Positions 45,784 through 53,644 of a DNA stretch of 64,000 bases are shown piece by piece (position 1 is the stretch's first letter; each line of letters begins with the position of its first letter). Below the pieces are notes generated by a model that did no database searches, had not been told where the DNA came from, and saw only the letters and a list, made by a program, of their open reading frames with translations. Source of the stretch: Mycobacterium colombiense (lineage in GTDB: Bacteria > Actinomycetota > Actinomycetes > Mycobacteriales > Mycobacteriaceae); contig NZ_LZSX01000073.1 in assembly GCF_001665835.1 (NCBI RefSeq), positions 248,001-312,000 on the forward strand, in the 5' to 3' direction. Position numbers and translations under genes: made by a program.

Positions 45784-46619
45784 TGCGTCCAGCCCTCGGC
45801 GGCCTGTTCGTCGAAGGTGCGATCGATGCGCTCGAACCTGCGCTTGACCGACGCCCGGGCCGCCTCGTGCGGCAGGATGTACAAGCGGTTGGCCAGGATC
45901 GCGTCGGCGGTGAGCCGCGCGACGCCATCGACCGAGACCGTGTCATCCTGCGTCGGCGGGAGCTGTCCGACGCCGCTCGTCAGGTCTGGCGCTGACGCGA
46001 GCCCGTCGTCCGCGCCGCGAATTCGTTCCGAGTTCGCGACCAACCCCGTCTCGATGACCATCGGGCAGAGCACCGAAACGCCGATGCCGTTGTCCCTGAC
46101 TTCGCGGGCCAGCGCCTCGGCCAGCCCGACGACGCCGTACTTGGCAACGCCGTATGCCCCGAGGCCGGCGTTGGGCACCAGTCCGGCAAAGGAAGCGGTG
46201 AACGCGATGTGGCCACCCTTGCCCTGCTCGATCAACTTCGGCACGAACGCCTCGACGGCGTGGATCGAACCCCACAAATCGATATCGATGACCCAGTGCC
46301 AGTCTTCGTGCGACATCGCCGCGAGCGGACCCGCGACGACGATGCCCGCATTGCTGAACACGACATCGACCTGACCCAGCAGCCGGAAGGATTCATCCGC
46401 GAGGCGCACCATTTGATCGAGATGCCGCACGTCGCACGTCACCCCGTGTGCGTCGAACCCCTCGGCCTTCAGGTGCGCCACGGCTCGTTTCAGCGCGGAC
46501 TCATCGACGTCGGCCAGCACCACGCGGGCCCCACGGCGGGCGAATTCGGTGGCGGTGGCCAAACCGATGCCGCTCGCACCGCCGGTGATGACCGCCCCGC
46601 GCCCCTCGAAATCGTCCAT
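45780..46619 (-). CDS. Short-chain dehydrogenase/reductase
   Basis: A 279-residue SDR: 'VITGGASGIGLATATEFARRGARVVLADVDE', 'SNAGIVV', Ser in 'FTASFAG', 'YGVAKYG'. The C-terminal 40 residues contain a longer substrate-binding tail than in the neighbours. ATG at 46619 opens 'MDDFEGRGAVITGG'; the frame continues upstream but lacks homologous sequence. It is divergent from the MarR gene across an 85-bp region with an inverted repeat, so it is a probable MarR target. Confidence 0.88.
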   Translation of the reverse strand: MDDFEGRGAVITGGASGIGLATATEFARRGARVVLADVDESALKRAVAHLKAEGFDAHGVTCDVRHLDQMVRLADESFRLLGQVDVVFSNAGIVVAGPLAAMSHEDWHWVIDIDLWGSIHAVEAFVPKLIEQGKGGHIAFTASFAGLVPNAGLGAYGVAKYGVVGLAEALAREVRDNGIGVSVLCPMVIETGLVANSERIRGADDGLASAPDLTSGVGQLPPTQDDTVSVDGVARLTADAILANRLYILPHEAARASVKRRFERIDRTFDEQAAEGWTH

Positions 46620-46677
46620 GGATGCCGAGCGTATTACTCGCCCAGGAAACGGTGTGAGAGACATCATGTAGCTAGCA

Positions 46678-46692
46678 CCCTAACTATTAGGG
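46678..46692. promoter_or_regulatory. Inverted repeat CCCTAA-N3-TTAGGG, probable MarR operator
   Basis: Perfect 6-bp arms around CTA. It lies 12 bp before the MarR ATG and 58 bp before the divergent SDR start, the usual place for autoregulation and control of the neighbour. Confidence 0.65.
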
Positions 46693-46704
46693 CACCATAT
46701 AAAT

Positions 46705-47196
46705 ATGGCCGCTCCGACTGCGCGCGACATCGATCCGCTGGCGCTCGAACACCAGGTGTGCTTCGCGCTGGCGACGACCAACCGGGCGGTCCTGGCGGTG
46801 TACCGGCCCCTGCTGGAGCCGCTCGGCCTGACCCATCCGCAATACCTGGTGATGCTGGCGCTGTGGGATCACCGCAAGGACCCCGCGGCGGACCAGTTCC
46901 CGTTGTCGGTCAAGCAGATCGCCGCCGCGTTGCAGTTGGATTCCGCGACGCTGTCGCCCATGCTCAAGCGCCTGGAGGCGCAGGGGCTCATCACCCGCGC
47001 GAAGAACGCGGCCGACGAGCGCACCACCGATGTGATGCTGACGCAGCGCGGAATCGCCTTGCGGGAGCGAGCACTTGAGATTCCGCCCGCCGTGGTGGCG
47101 CGTCTGGGTGTCGAGCTGGCCGAACTCGAGAACCTACATCGGGTCCTCGGCCGTATCAACGCCGCCGCCGTGGCGGCCGGCGCACTGCAATCCTGA
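46705..47196 (+). CDS. MarR-family transcriptional regulator
   Basis: A 163-residue winged-helix regulator: '[18 protein letters not shown]', recognition region '[32 protein letters not shown]' and wing '[16 protein letters not shown]'. This is the OhrR-like MarR layout, but the N-terminal redox Cys of OhrR is represented only by Cys in 'HQVCFALAT', a position compatible with peroxide sensing. The neighbours are an SDR and a DUF5313 gene rather than ohr, so the signal remains open. Confidence 0.88.
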   Translation: MAAPTARDIDPLALEHQVCFALATTNRAVLAVYRPLLEPLGLTHPQYLVMLALWDHRKDPAADQFPLSVKQIAAALQLDSATLSPMLKRLEAQGLITRAKNAADERTTDVMLTQRGIALRERALEIPPAVVARLGVELAELENLHRVLGRINAAAVAAGALQS

Positions 47197-47213
47197 CACC
47201 CTGAGGAGCCATC

Positions 47214-47630
47214 ATGACCGACGCGAAACCCAATCTGTGGCAGCGGATCGGCTATTCCTACGGCCGGCGACTGCCCGACTCGATGCGCACCTGGGTGGCG
47301 CGCGATCTGGCCGGGGAGGGAGCGGTCCGCCGGCACATGATCAGGTGGGCCATACCACCCCTGCTGGTCCTTGCTCCGTTCTGGCTGCTGCCCGCGTCGC
47401 TCTACGTGCACACGGAGATGACCGCGCCGCTCTACATCTGGGCGCTGCTGATAACCCTTGCCCTGAACAAGGTCTGGCGCCGCCACCGGCTGGCGGTCCA
47501 CGGGCTGGACCCGAACCTGGTCGACGTGATCGCCCGCCGGAAACAGGCACGGATGCACGAGGACTACATCGCCCGCTACGGGCCGCGACCCGAATCGGCC
47601 GAATGGCAGTCCAACAGCAGCCCCTTCTAG
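47214..47630 (+). CDS. DUF5313-family membrane protein
   Basis: A 138-residue mycobacterial protein with two hydrophobic helices (about residues 45-63 and 72-85), preceded by an amphipathic N-terminus 'NLWQRIGYSYGRRLPDSMRTWVARDLAG' and followed by a charged tail. This arrangement is the DUF5313 pattern. Function unknown. It is 17 bp after the MarR gene, likely co-transcribed, and convergent with the mycofactocin-type SDR (3-bp gap). Confidence 0.8.
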   Translation: MTDAKPNLWQRIGYSYGRRLPDSMRTWVARDLAGEGAVRRHMIRWAIPPLLVLAPFWLLPASLYVHTEMTAPLYIWALLITLALNKVWRRHRLAVHGLDPNLVDVIARRKQARMHEDYIARYGPRPESAEWQSNSSPF

Positions 47631-47633
47631 CGG

Positions 47634-48482
47634 CTACTTCAGGCAGCTACCCGCGTCGATGGGCAGCGTCACACCGGTGATGTAGCGGGCTTCGTCCGAG
47701 GCGAAGAACAACACCGCGTTGCTGATGTCGATCGGCTCAACCCAGGGGATCGGCAGCGTATGGAACAGCTGGCAGATCGGCGCCATGTCGTCCGGGCCCG
47801 GGTTTTCCAAGTCGGGGCGGAACATCTTGAAGGTGCCCTCGTTGTGCAGCATGGGCGTCTTGACGTGGGTCGGGTGCACGGAGTTGACGCGAATCATGTG
47901 CTGTCCCAGTTCAACTCCGAAGGCGCGCATCAGCCCGACGACGCCGTGCTTGGCCGCGACGTAGTGGCCGGTGTGGGGGTAGGCCTTGAGTCCGCCCACC
48001 GAGCTGGTCAGGATGATGGAACCGCCGTTGCCGCCCGCGATCAGGTGCGGCACACCGGCTTTCACGGTCTTCCACACACCGGCCAGGTTGATGTCGATCA
48101 TCTCGGTCCAGTCTTCTTCGCTGGTCTTGTCCAAAGTCTCGCCGCCGTTGCCGATTCCGGCGTTGGCCACGATGATGTCGAGCCGGCCAAGCTGCTCGAC
48201 GCCGTTGTCCACCGCCGCCTTGAGTGCGTCGAAGTCGCGCACATCGACTTCGGCCGTGAAGATCCTGCGGTTGTGCCCCTTGACCAGGTCGGCCGTCTCG
48301 GCGAGGTCTTCGGGCGTCGATGCCGGGATCGCGGTGTCCACCACGCCCTCGCGGATGGGCTTACAGATGTCGACGGCGATGATGTCGGCACCCTCCTGGG
48401 CCAACCGCACCGCGTGGCTGCGGCCCTGACCGCGTGCCGCTCCGGTGACGAAAGCGACTTTGCCCTCAACACGTCCGGTCAT
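47634..48482 (-). CDS. Mycofactocin-coupled short-chain dehydrogenase
   Basis: A 282-residue SDR of the mycofactocin-dependent (carveol dehydrogenase-like) group: 'VTGAARGQGRSHAVRLAQEGADIIAVDI', 'ANAGIGNGGETLD', Ser in 'LTSSVGGLKAYP', 'YVAAKHGVVGLMR', and the characteristic 'VHPTHVKTPML'. Such enzymes hold NAD tightly and pass electrons to the peptide-derived cofactor mycofactocin. No mft genes are in the window. GAGG precedes the ATG. Operator copy 3 lies 158 bp upstream. It probably oxidises a secondary alcohol generated by the regulon's Rieske chemistry (inference). Confidence 0.9.
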   Translation of the reverse strand: MTGRVEGKVAFVTGAARGQGRSHAVRLAQEGADIIAVDICKPIREGVVDTAIPASTPEDLAETADLVKGHNRRIFTAEVDVRDFDALKAAVDNGVEQLGRLDIIVANAGIGNGGETLDKTSEEDWTEMIDINLAGVWKTVKAGVPHLIAGGNGGSIILTSSVGGLKAYPHTGHYVAAKHGVVGLMRAFGVELGQHMIRVNSVHPTHVKTPMLHNEGTFKMFRPDLENPGPDDMAPICQLFHTLPIPWVEPIDISNAVLFFASDEARYITGVTLPIDAGSCLK

Positions 48483-48520
48483 GGCTACCTCAACTCCTGA
48501 CTTGATCTGATCGGCACGCC

Positions 48521-48580
48521 TCAGCGCGGAACAAACGCGTTCGGAGGACCGAGGGCCTTGCCGCCCTTGAACTCTGTCAT
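48521..48580 (-). other. Possible 19-codon leader ORF
   Basis: An ATG-initiated frame encodes 19 residues (starting MTEFKGGKAL) and ends 38 bp before the mycofactocin-type SDR, on the same strand and downstream of operator copy 3. It has only a weak ribosome site. It could be a leader peptide or a chance frame. Confidence 0.25.
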
Positions 48581-48639
48581 TCGGCCGTCACGGGTGTCAA
48601 TGACGGATCCGTTTCGGCTATCTCTGGTTCTAGATATTA

Positions 48640-48654
48640 GAGAATCTCATTCTC
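48640..48654. promoter_or_regulatory. Inverted-repeat operator GAGAAT-N3-ATTCTC (copy 3)
   Basis: Perfect half-sites around CTC in the 238-bp gap between the mycofactocin-type SDR and the TetR gene. No other gene start is near it except the SDR and the small frame at 48521. Confidence 0.75.
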
Positions 48655-48720
48655 ACCGGCAAACGGCGTGCGCTATTTGCTCACGAGATAGGAGAGTGAG
48701 TGCGGCCGGCTCGGGGTGTG

Positions 48721-49437
48721 CTACGCGACGAATCCGCGTGAGCAGAAATCCCATACCTCTTCGGCGGTGATGGGGTGCATCGTCGCGTCGTCGGGCCCGC
48801 CGCTGGATTGCGCGATGAACATCACCGTCTGCATGGTCATGGCGGCCACCCGCTTGGGATTGATGGTGGTGCGCAACTTGCCCGCGTCGTGGGCCGCGTC
48901 CATCAGCTCGGTCAGCAACGCGAGCAGCGGTGCATGAGCGACCTTGACCTCGGCGGGGTGCGTCACCAGCAACCTCGGAGCAAAGTCGGTGAACAGCGGA
49001 CGCTGGGCCGTGGGATCCGGGCGGGACGCCTCGTAGAGGAGCTGGACCGCGACCTGCAGCCGCTCCAGCGGATCGGCTTGGCTCTCGGTGGCGGCGCGGA
49101 TCTGGTCGGCCGATCGGCTCAGGGCGTCCTCGAAGAGCGCCAGCAGCAACTCGTGCTTGCCGTCGAATTGCAGGTAGAAGCTGCGCAACGACTGACGGGA
49201 GCGGTCCACGACCTCCTGCACGGTAAAGTCCGTGCTGCCCTTTTCGATGATGATGGCCTGGGCCGCGTCGAGGAAGCGCTGAACACGTTGCGCCGCGCGC
49301 AGTTTCGCAGTCTTGATGGACCGCTCGACGGCACGCTGCTTCCAGGCCGGCTCTTCGCTGGGGCTGGTCACGGCCGGCTCAGGTGATTGCCGCGAGGGGA
49401 GAACATGGTTGGACTCTACCGGAGAACGCGGTGACAT
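48721..49437 (-). CDS. TetR-family regulator, candidate controller of the GAGAAT-N3-ATTCTC regulon
   Basis: A 238-residue TetR with a 40-residue polar N-terminal extension, then 'RVQRFLDAAQAIIIEKGSTDFTVQEVVDRSRQSLRSFYLQFDGKHELLLALFEDAL' as the DNA-binding domain and a helical ligand domain. ATG at 49437; a GTG at 49458 is possible. It is divergent from a FadE gene with operator copy 4 between them, and operator copy 3 lies just beyond its 3' end. This flanking by two copies is why I propose it as the binding protein. It is not shown that it regulates itself or the distant copies. Confidence 0.88.
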   Translation of the reverse strand: MSPRSPVESNHVLPSRQSPEPAVTSPSEEPAWKQRAVERSIKTAKLRAAQRVQRFLDAAQAIIIEKGSTDFTVQEVVDRSRQSLRSFYLQFDGKHELLLALFEDALSRSADQIRAATESQADPLERLQVAVQLLYEASRPDPTAQRPLFTDFAPRLLVTHPAEVKVAHAPLLALLTELMDAAHDAGKLRTTINPKRVAAMTMQTVMFIAQSSGGPDDATMHPITAEEVWDFCSRGFVA

Positions 49438-49493
49438 CGCTGCGCTCGACCCCCTCACGGATCACGTGTCGGAGATTGTAACTTTCTTACCGC

Positions 49494-49508
49494 GAGAATA
49501 CTATTCTC
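49494..49508. promoter_or_regulatory. Inverted-repeat operator GAGAAT-N3-ATTCTC (copy 4)
   Basis: Identical in all 15 bases to copy 1 (spacer ACT). It lies in the divergent region between the TetR gene and the FadE at 49613 and includes a TATTCT -10-like element. Confidence 0.78.
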
Positions 49509-49612
49509 TTAGACGTGTGTATGGAAGCTTATTCGCAAGAGTGAGCCCTGTCGTCGGCGGAAACCCGAATCTACCGACGGCGCGGTGCGCTCAGAACATC
49601 CCGGGAAGTGCT

Positions 49613-50800
49613 GTGCAGCTGACGTTTGACGCCGACGTGGAGGCGTTCCGAGCCGAATTCGTGGCTTTCCTCGACACGCATCTGCCTTCCGAGGCCGAGG
49701 CGCTGGTGCGGCCGCAGTCGAGTTCGGACATCCCGGAGTGGGCCCGTCGTTGGCAACGCCTGCTGTTCGACAGCGGATGGCTACAGCCCGGCAACCCGCC
49801 GGAGTTCGGCGGGCGCAACGCCACGCTGTTGCAGCAATACGTGTACCAGGAAGAGCTGTCCCGTCGGCGCATCTATCAGAGTTTCAATCCGCAGGGTGTG
49901 GGCATCATCGCGGCGTCATTGCTGTCGTTCGGCACAGCCGAGCAGAAGCAGCGTTGGGCGGTGCCGATCCTGCGCGCGGAGATCACCGCGTCGCTGGGGA
50001 TGAGCGAACCCGGCGCGGGCTCGGATCTCGCGTCGCTGAAGACGCGCGCAGTGCGCTCGTCTGATGCAGAAGGTGACCACTTCGTCGTCAACGGCCAGAA
50101 GGTGTGGACATCGGGAGCCCATCACGCCGATGTGTTGCTGACATTCGTGCGCACCGATCCGGACGGGCCAAAACACAAGGGCATCAGCGCTTTACTGATT
50201 CCGACCGATACCCCCGGCGTAGTCCGTCGCCCCTTCGCCTCGGTGGGCGACATCGAAGACGTCGACTTCAACGAGGTGTTCTTCACCGACGCGCGGGTGC
50301 CGGCCGAGAACTTGGTGGGGGAGCTCAACGCCGGCTGGCGCGTCGCGACCGGTTCGCTCGGCCACGAGCGCGCGATGCTGTGGCTGGATTACGCAGACAT
50401 GTTGCACGCGTTGACCGCCGAGTCCAGCCCCGCGGGGCCCGTGCAGCGGGATCACTATGCGACGCTGGTGATGGATTTCTACGCGATGCGGCTGCTGGGG
50501 TCGGCGACACTGGCCAAAGCCGCGCGCGGCGAGGAGGACGTGCCCGCCCAGTCGGTGCTCAAGCTGCTCGGCTCGGAGGCGATGCAACGCGCCAGCGAGG
50601 ACGCACTGAGCGCCAAGGAAGGCGACGGACTGGCACTGCGTGCGGTCACCGCCCCGTTCGCGCCGCTCAACCTGGACAGCCACTACGGCAGCTGGTTCGA
50701 CCGCTACACCCGCACCTTCGCCGCGACCATCGCCGGCGGTACGTCGGAAATCCAGCGCAACATCATCGCCGAACGCGTACTCGGCCTGCCGCGCAATTGA
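49613..50800 (+). CDS. Acyl-CoA dehydrogenase (FadE type)
   Basis: A 395-residue full-length acyl-CoA dehydrogenase: 'LGMSEPGAGSDLASLKTRAV', 'FVVNGQKVWTSGAHHADV', 'FNEVFFTDARVPAENLVGE' and the C-terminal 'IAGGTSEIQRNIIAERVLGLP'. GTG at 49613 with CGGGAAG upstream opens 'VQLTFDADVEAFRAEF'. The frame is open further 5' but crosses operator copy 4 and has no homology. It is the immediate divergent partner of the TetR gene and its most likely direct target. Confidence 0.92.
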   Translation: MQLTFDADVEAFRAEFVAFLDTHLPSEAEALVRPQSSSDIPEWARRWQRLLFDSGWLQPGNPPEFGGRNATLLQQYVYQEELSRRRIYQSFNPQGVGIIAASLLSFGTAEQKQRWAVPILRAEITASLGMSEPGAGSDLASLKTRAVRSSDAEGDHFVVNGQKVWTSGAHHADVLLTFVRTDPDGPKHKGISALLIPTDTPGVVRRPFASVGDIEDVDFNEVFFTDARVPAENLVGELNAGWRVATGSLGHERAMLWLDYADMLHALTAESSPAGPVQRDHYATLVMDFYAMRLLGSATLAKAARGEEDVPAQSVLKLLGSEAMQRASEDALSAKEGDGLALRAVTAPFAPLNLDSHYGSWFDRYTRTFAATIAGGTSEIQRNIIAERVLGLPRN

Positions 50801-50808
50801 GCTGCGCG

Positions 50809-51078
50809 TCAGTGCTTCCGGGCGTCCAACTGGGCGTAGTAGCCGATGGCGACGAGACCCGCCACTATCGCGATCGCCCCTAAAACCATGCCGGCGACGG
50901 CAGTTCGGGGGTTGTTCGCCTCCCCGCGGGCAACCCGTCGGCGGGCGATGTCGCCCGTCACGACCGCAGCGATGCCGAAGGGCACTCCGAGCAGCAACCA
51001 GCAGGTGAGCAGTCCGACCAGGCCCAGCAGCACCGAGGCGACGCCGAACTGGTTTTGTGGTGCGTCGGGGTGACTCAT
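50809..51078 (-). CDS. DUF4190-like small membrane protein
   Basis: An 89-residue protein with two transmembrane helices ('VASVLLGLVGLLTCWLLLGVPFGIAAVV' and 'AGMVLGAIAIVAGLVAIGYYA') joined by a polar loop, the DUF4190 pattern. AGGAGG precedes the ATG at 51078. Function unknown. It is convergent with the FadE gene (8-bp gap) and downstream of the FadE pair on its own strand, 146 bp away, so probably independent. Confidence 0.75.
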   Translation of the reverse strand: MSHPDAPQNQFGVASVLLGLVGLLTCWLLLGVPFGIAAVVTGDIARRRVARGEANNPRTAVAGMVLGAIAIVAGLVAIGYYAQLDARKH

Positions 51079-51224
51079 TACGTCCCAACCTCCTGGGGCT
51101 GACGGCCGGCGCCGGTTGGCCGCCGCGCCCAGTCTGCTCCGAGCTGCGTCCGCGGGACAAGAAATGGGTCGTACCGCGACCTGATGCACGACGGGTGGTC
51201 CCGCGTGCCCCCGGGGACGTCCCG

Positions 51225-52055
51225 TTACAGCTGCGCGAGCCGTGGCGCAAATCCGGCCGCCACCACCGCTTTTCCGGCGGCACGCGTGAGTTCTCGAGAG
51301 CTACCGAGTAGTCCGTCGAGAATCAGCGACCGCTTGATGTGGTGGTGCAGCGGGTGCTCGGCGGTAAAGCCGATACCGCCCAGCACCTGCTGGCAGTGGC
51401 GTGCGGAGGTCAGCGCGGCCTGCCCGGCGGCGGCCTTTGCCAGCAGGGAAGCCAGTCCCTGCGGGTCGTCGCACTCGGTGGCGGCCTGCAGTGTGGCCTC
51501 GGCACCCTCGATCGCGACAAGTGTCTCCGCCAGCCGGTGCCGGATCGCCTGGAACGAGCTGATGTGCCGGCCGAATTGGACACGGTCCACGGCGTGCTGA
51601 CGGGCCAGTGACAGCATGGCGCGGCTGGTGCCGGCCAGCCACCAACCCAGGGCTCGCCAACCCGCTTGCAGGGCGGCTGACGGCAAGGGATTTTCCTGCG
51701 GCACAGGGTGTATCGGCAGCAGCTCGTCGATCGCCGAGCCGGGGTGGTCGCGACGCTCCCACAGCACCCAGGAGCCTCCGGCGAACGGTAGCGGCAGCGT
51801 CCCCCCGGGCGCGTCGCCCGCCGCGCGCAGCACCACATCGTTGAGCACGGGAGCATGCGCGCCGGTCTCACCGAGCAGCTTGAACACCAGAGGGATTGCG
51901 ATGTCCGGCATTTCGTCGAGCATGTCGCGCCAGCCCAGGTCGGTCAGCGCGGCGTCAAGCTTAGCTCCCGAGGCCGCGCTCATCGTCGTCCGCAACGAGT
52001 CCGCCAGCAGGCGCAGCGATTCGGGGTCTGACTCGGTGTCTGCCGAAGGGGCCAC
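51225..52055 (-). CDS. Acyl-CoA dehydrogenase, short subunit (FadE type)
   Basis: A 276-residue short acyl-CoA dehydrogenase that keeps mainly the C-terminal helical domain ('QHAVDRVQFGRHISSFQAIRHRLAE', 'QVLGGIGFTAEHPLHHHIKR') and has a reduced N-terminal half. The GTG start follows the longer FadE by 3 bp. Short plus long FadE in tandem indicates a heteromeric alpha2beta2 enzyme, as with the pair at 4440-6420. Last gene of the seven-gene Rieske operon. Confidence 0.87.
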   Translation of the reverse strand: MAPSADTESDPESLRLLADSLRTTMSAASGAKLDAALTDLGWRDMLDEMPDIAIPLVFKLLGETGAHAPVLNDVVLRAAGDAPGGTLPLPFAGGSWVLWERRDHPGSAIDELLPIHPVPQENPLPSAALQAGWRALGWWLAGTSRAMLSLARQHAVDRVQFGRHISSFQAIRHRLAETLVAIEGAEATLQAATECDDPQGLASLLAKAAAGQAALTSARHCQQVLGGIGFTAEHPLHHHIKRSLILDGLLGSSRELTRAAGKAVVAAGFAPRLAQL

Positions 52056-52058
52056 GGT

Positions 52059-53156
52059 TCACTCCTTCCCGAGGTCGAGCAACCGGCGGGCGATGATATT
52101 GCGCTGGATCTCGGCGGTGCCGCCGTAGATCGTTGCCGCGCGCGAGTACAGGTATTCCGAACGCCACGGCGTGTCTTCGAGCTCGAGCGTCCCCGGCAAC
52201 GCGTCGCGGACGGTGTCGTAGAGCCGCTGCTCGGCCGAGGCCAGCAGCACTTTGTCGATGGAGGTGTCGGGTCCCAGTCGGGCCCCGTCGCGCATCCGGT
52301 GCTGAGTGGCACGCGACCGGCAGCGCAACGTGTGCAGGGCGAGATAGGCTCCGCCGAGCGCGGATTCGTCGGGCTCGCCGGTTTCGGATGCCGCGGTGAT
52401 CAGGTCGTCGAAACGCGAATAGAGGTAGGCGATTCGCTGCCAGAAACAGGCGGAACGCTCATAGGGCAGCAGGTCCATGGCCAGTCGCCAGCCGTCGCCG
52501 GGCTTACCCAGCATCCGGCTGGCCGGGATCACCACGTCGTCGTAGTACACCTCGCAGAATTCGTCGACACCGTGCATCGTCCGCAGCGGACGGACGGTGA
52601 TGCCCGGCGTATCGAGGTCGACGAAGAACGCGGTGATTCCGTCGTGCCCGGGCGCGGTGCGGGTCAGCAGCACGCACCGGGTGGAGAACTGCGCGAAGCT
52701 GGTCCAGACCTTTTGGCCGTTGACGATCCAGTTGTCTCCGTCCTGGACCGCGCGGGTCGTCAGCGATGCCAGGTCGCTGCCCGATCCCGGCTCGGAAAAG
52801 CCCTGGCACCATTGCTCTTCGCCGCTGAGCAGGCGCGGCACCATTTCCTTGGCGAGCTCTGCCGGCGCGTAGTCGATCATCGTGGGCGCGAGCACCTCGA
52901 GCATCGAGTAAGGCCCGGGTTCGGCCAGCCGGCGGCCCACCACCTCTTCGCCGACGATCGCGCGCAGCACGGCGGGACCGCCCAATCCACCGACCTCGAC
53001 CGGCCAGCCGAACCGCATCCAATCGGCGTCGTAGAGCGCACGACTGACCCGGGCGAACTGCCGCATGTGCCCCTGCAGCGAGTGGTCGGGCTCGGGGGTC
53101 AGATCGTTGTCGTCGAGCCATGCCCGCAGGTCGGCCCGGAACTGCTCGACATTCAC
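52059..53156 (-). CDS. Acyl-CoA dehydrogenase, long subunit (FadE type)
   Basis: A 365-residue acyl-CoA dehydrogenase with 'WCQGFSEPGSGSDLASLTTRAV', 'WIVNGQKVWTSFAQFSTRCVL', 'FCEVYYDDVVIPASRMLGK' and 'YGGTAEIQRNIIARRLLDLG'. AAGGAG precedes the ATG. It is immediately upstream of the short subunit and probably forms one enzyme with it. Very similar in layout to the large subunit at 5332, which belongs to the same putative regulon. Confidence 0.92.
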   Translation of the reverse strand: MNVEQFRADLRAWLDDNDLTPEPDHSLQGHMRQFARVSRALYDADWMRFGWPVEVGGLGGPAVLRAIVGEEVVGRRLAEPGPYSMLEVLAPTMIDYAPAELAKEMVPRLLSGEEQWCQGFSEPGSGSDLASLTTRAVQDGDNWIVNGQKVWTSFAQFSTRCVLLTRTAPGHDGITAFFVDLDTPGITVRPLRTMHGVDEFCEVYYDDVVIPASRMLGKPGDGWRLAMDLLPYERSACFWQRIAYLYSRFDDLITAASETGEPDESALGGAYLALHTLRCRSRATQHRMRDGARLGPDTSIDKVLLASAEQRLYDTVRDALPGTLELEDTPWRSEYLYSRAATIYGGTAEIQRNIIARRLLDLGKE

Positions 53157-53173
53157 TTCGATTGGTCGGCTCC

Positions 53174-53644
53174 TTATGTCGTGGTCTGGGCCGCAGAGTC
53201 ACCGGCGGGACGCCCGATGGCGTGCGGGCGTCCGGAGTCGTGCACACCGCTGCGGCGGATGAAGGTCATGGCGCGGGTCTTCAACCGCCACCCGTCGGCG
53301 GTTCGCAGATAGGTGTCGCGGTAGTAGCCGATCCGCATGTCGTGAGTGGCGTGATCGATGAAGCACAGCGGTTGGGTACCGGTGGCCGCATCCCCGTCCA
53401 GGTCGACCACCGCGGTTCCGGTGAGGAACAAACCCTTTGGAGCCGCGGCCACCAGTTCCGGGAATCGGCTCAGGCTGTAGGTTTCCCCGAAAGCGCTGTA
53501 GGTGCCGTCAGGAGTGAACACTGCGACGAGGCCCTCGATGTCCGCCTGGGTGATGGTGACCGCGTAGCGGCCGAGCAGCTGCTGAATTTCGACCAGGTCG
53601 TCGGTTCTGGTTGGACCGCTTTTAGGCTGATCGGGTGTCGACAT
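53174..53644 (-). CDS. SnoaL-like / NTF2-fold protein
   Basis: A 156-residue NTF2-fold protein: 'LVEIQQLLGRYAVTITQADIEGLVAVFTPDGTYSAFGETY' followed by 'VDLDGDAATGTQPLCFIDHATHDMRIGYYRDTYLRTADGWRLKTRAM', the SnoaL_4 pattern. It overlaps the upstream amidohydrolase by 23 bp. In Rieske-type operons this fold can be the beta-subunit or an isomerase/dehydratase. Its position five genes after the oxygenase favours a separate enzymatic role. Confidence 0.83.
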   Translation of the reverse strand: MSTPDQPKSGPTRTDDLVEIQQLLGRYAVTITQADIEGLVAVFTPDGTYSAFGETYSLSRFPELVAAAPKGLFLTGTAVVDLDGDAATGTQPLCFIDHATHDMRIGYYRDTYLRTADGWRLKTRAMTFIRRSGVHDSGRPHAIGRPAGDSAAQTTT

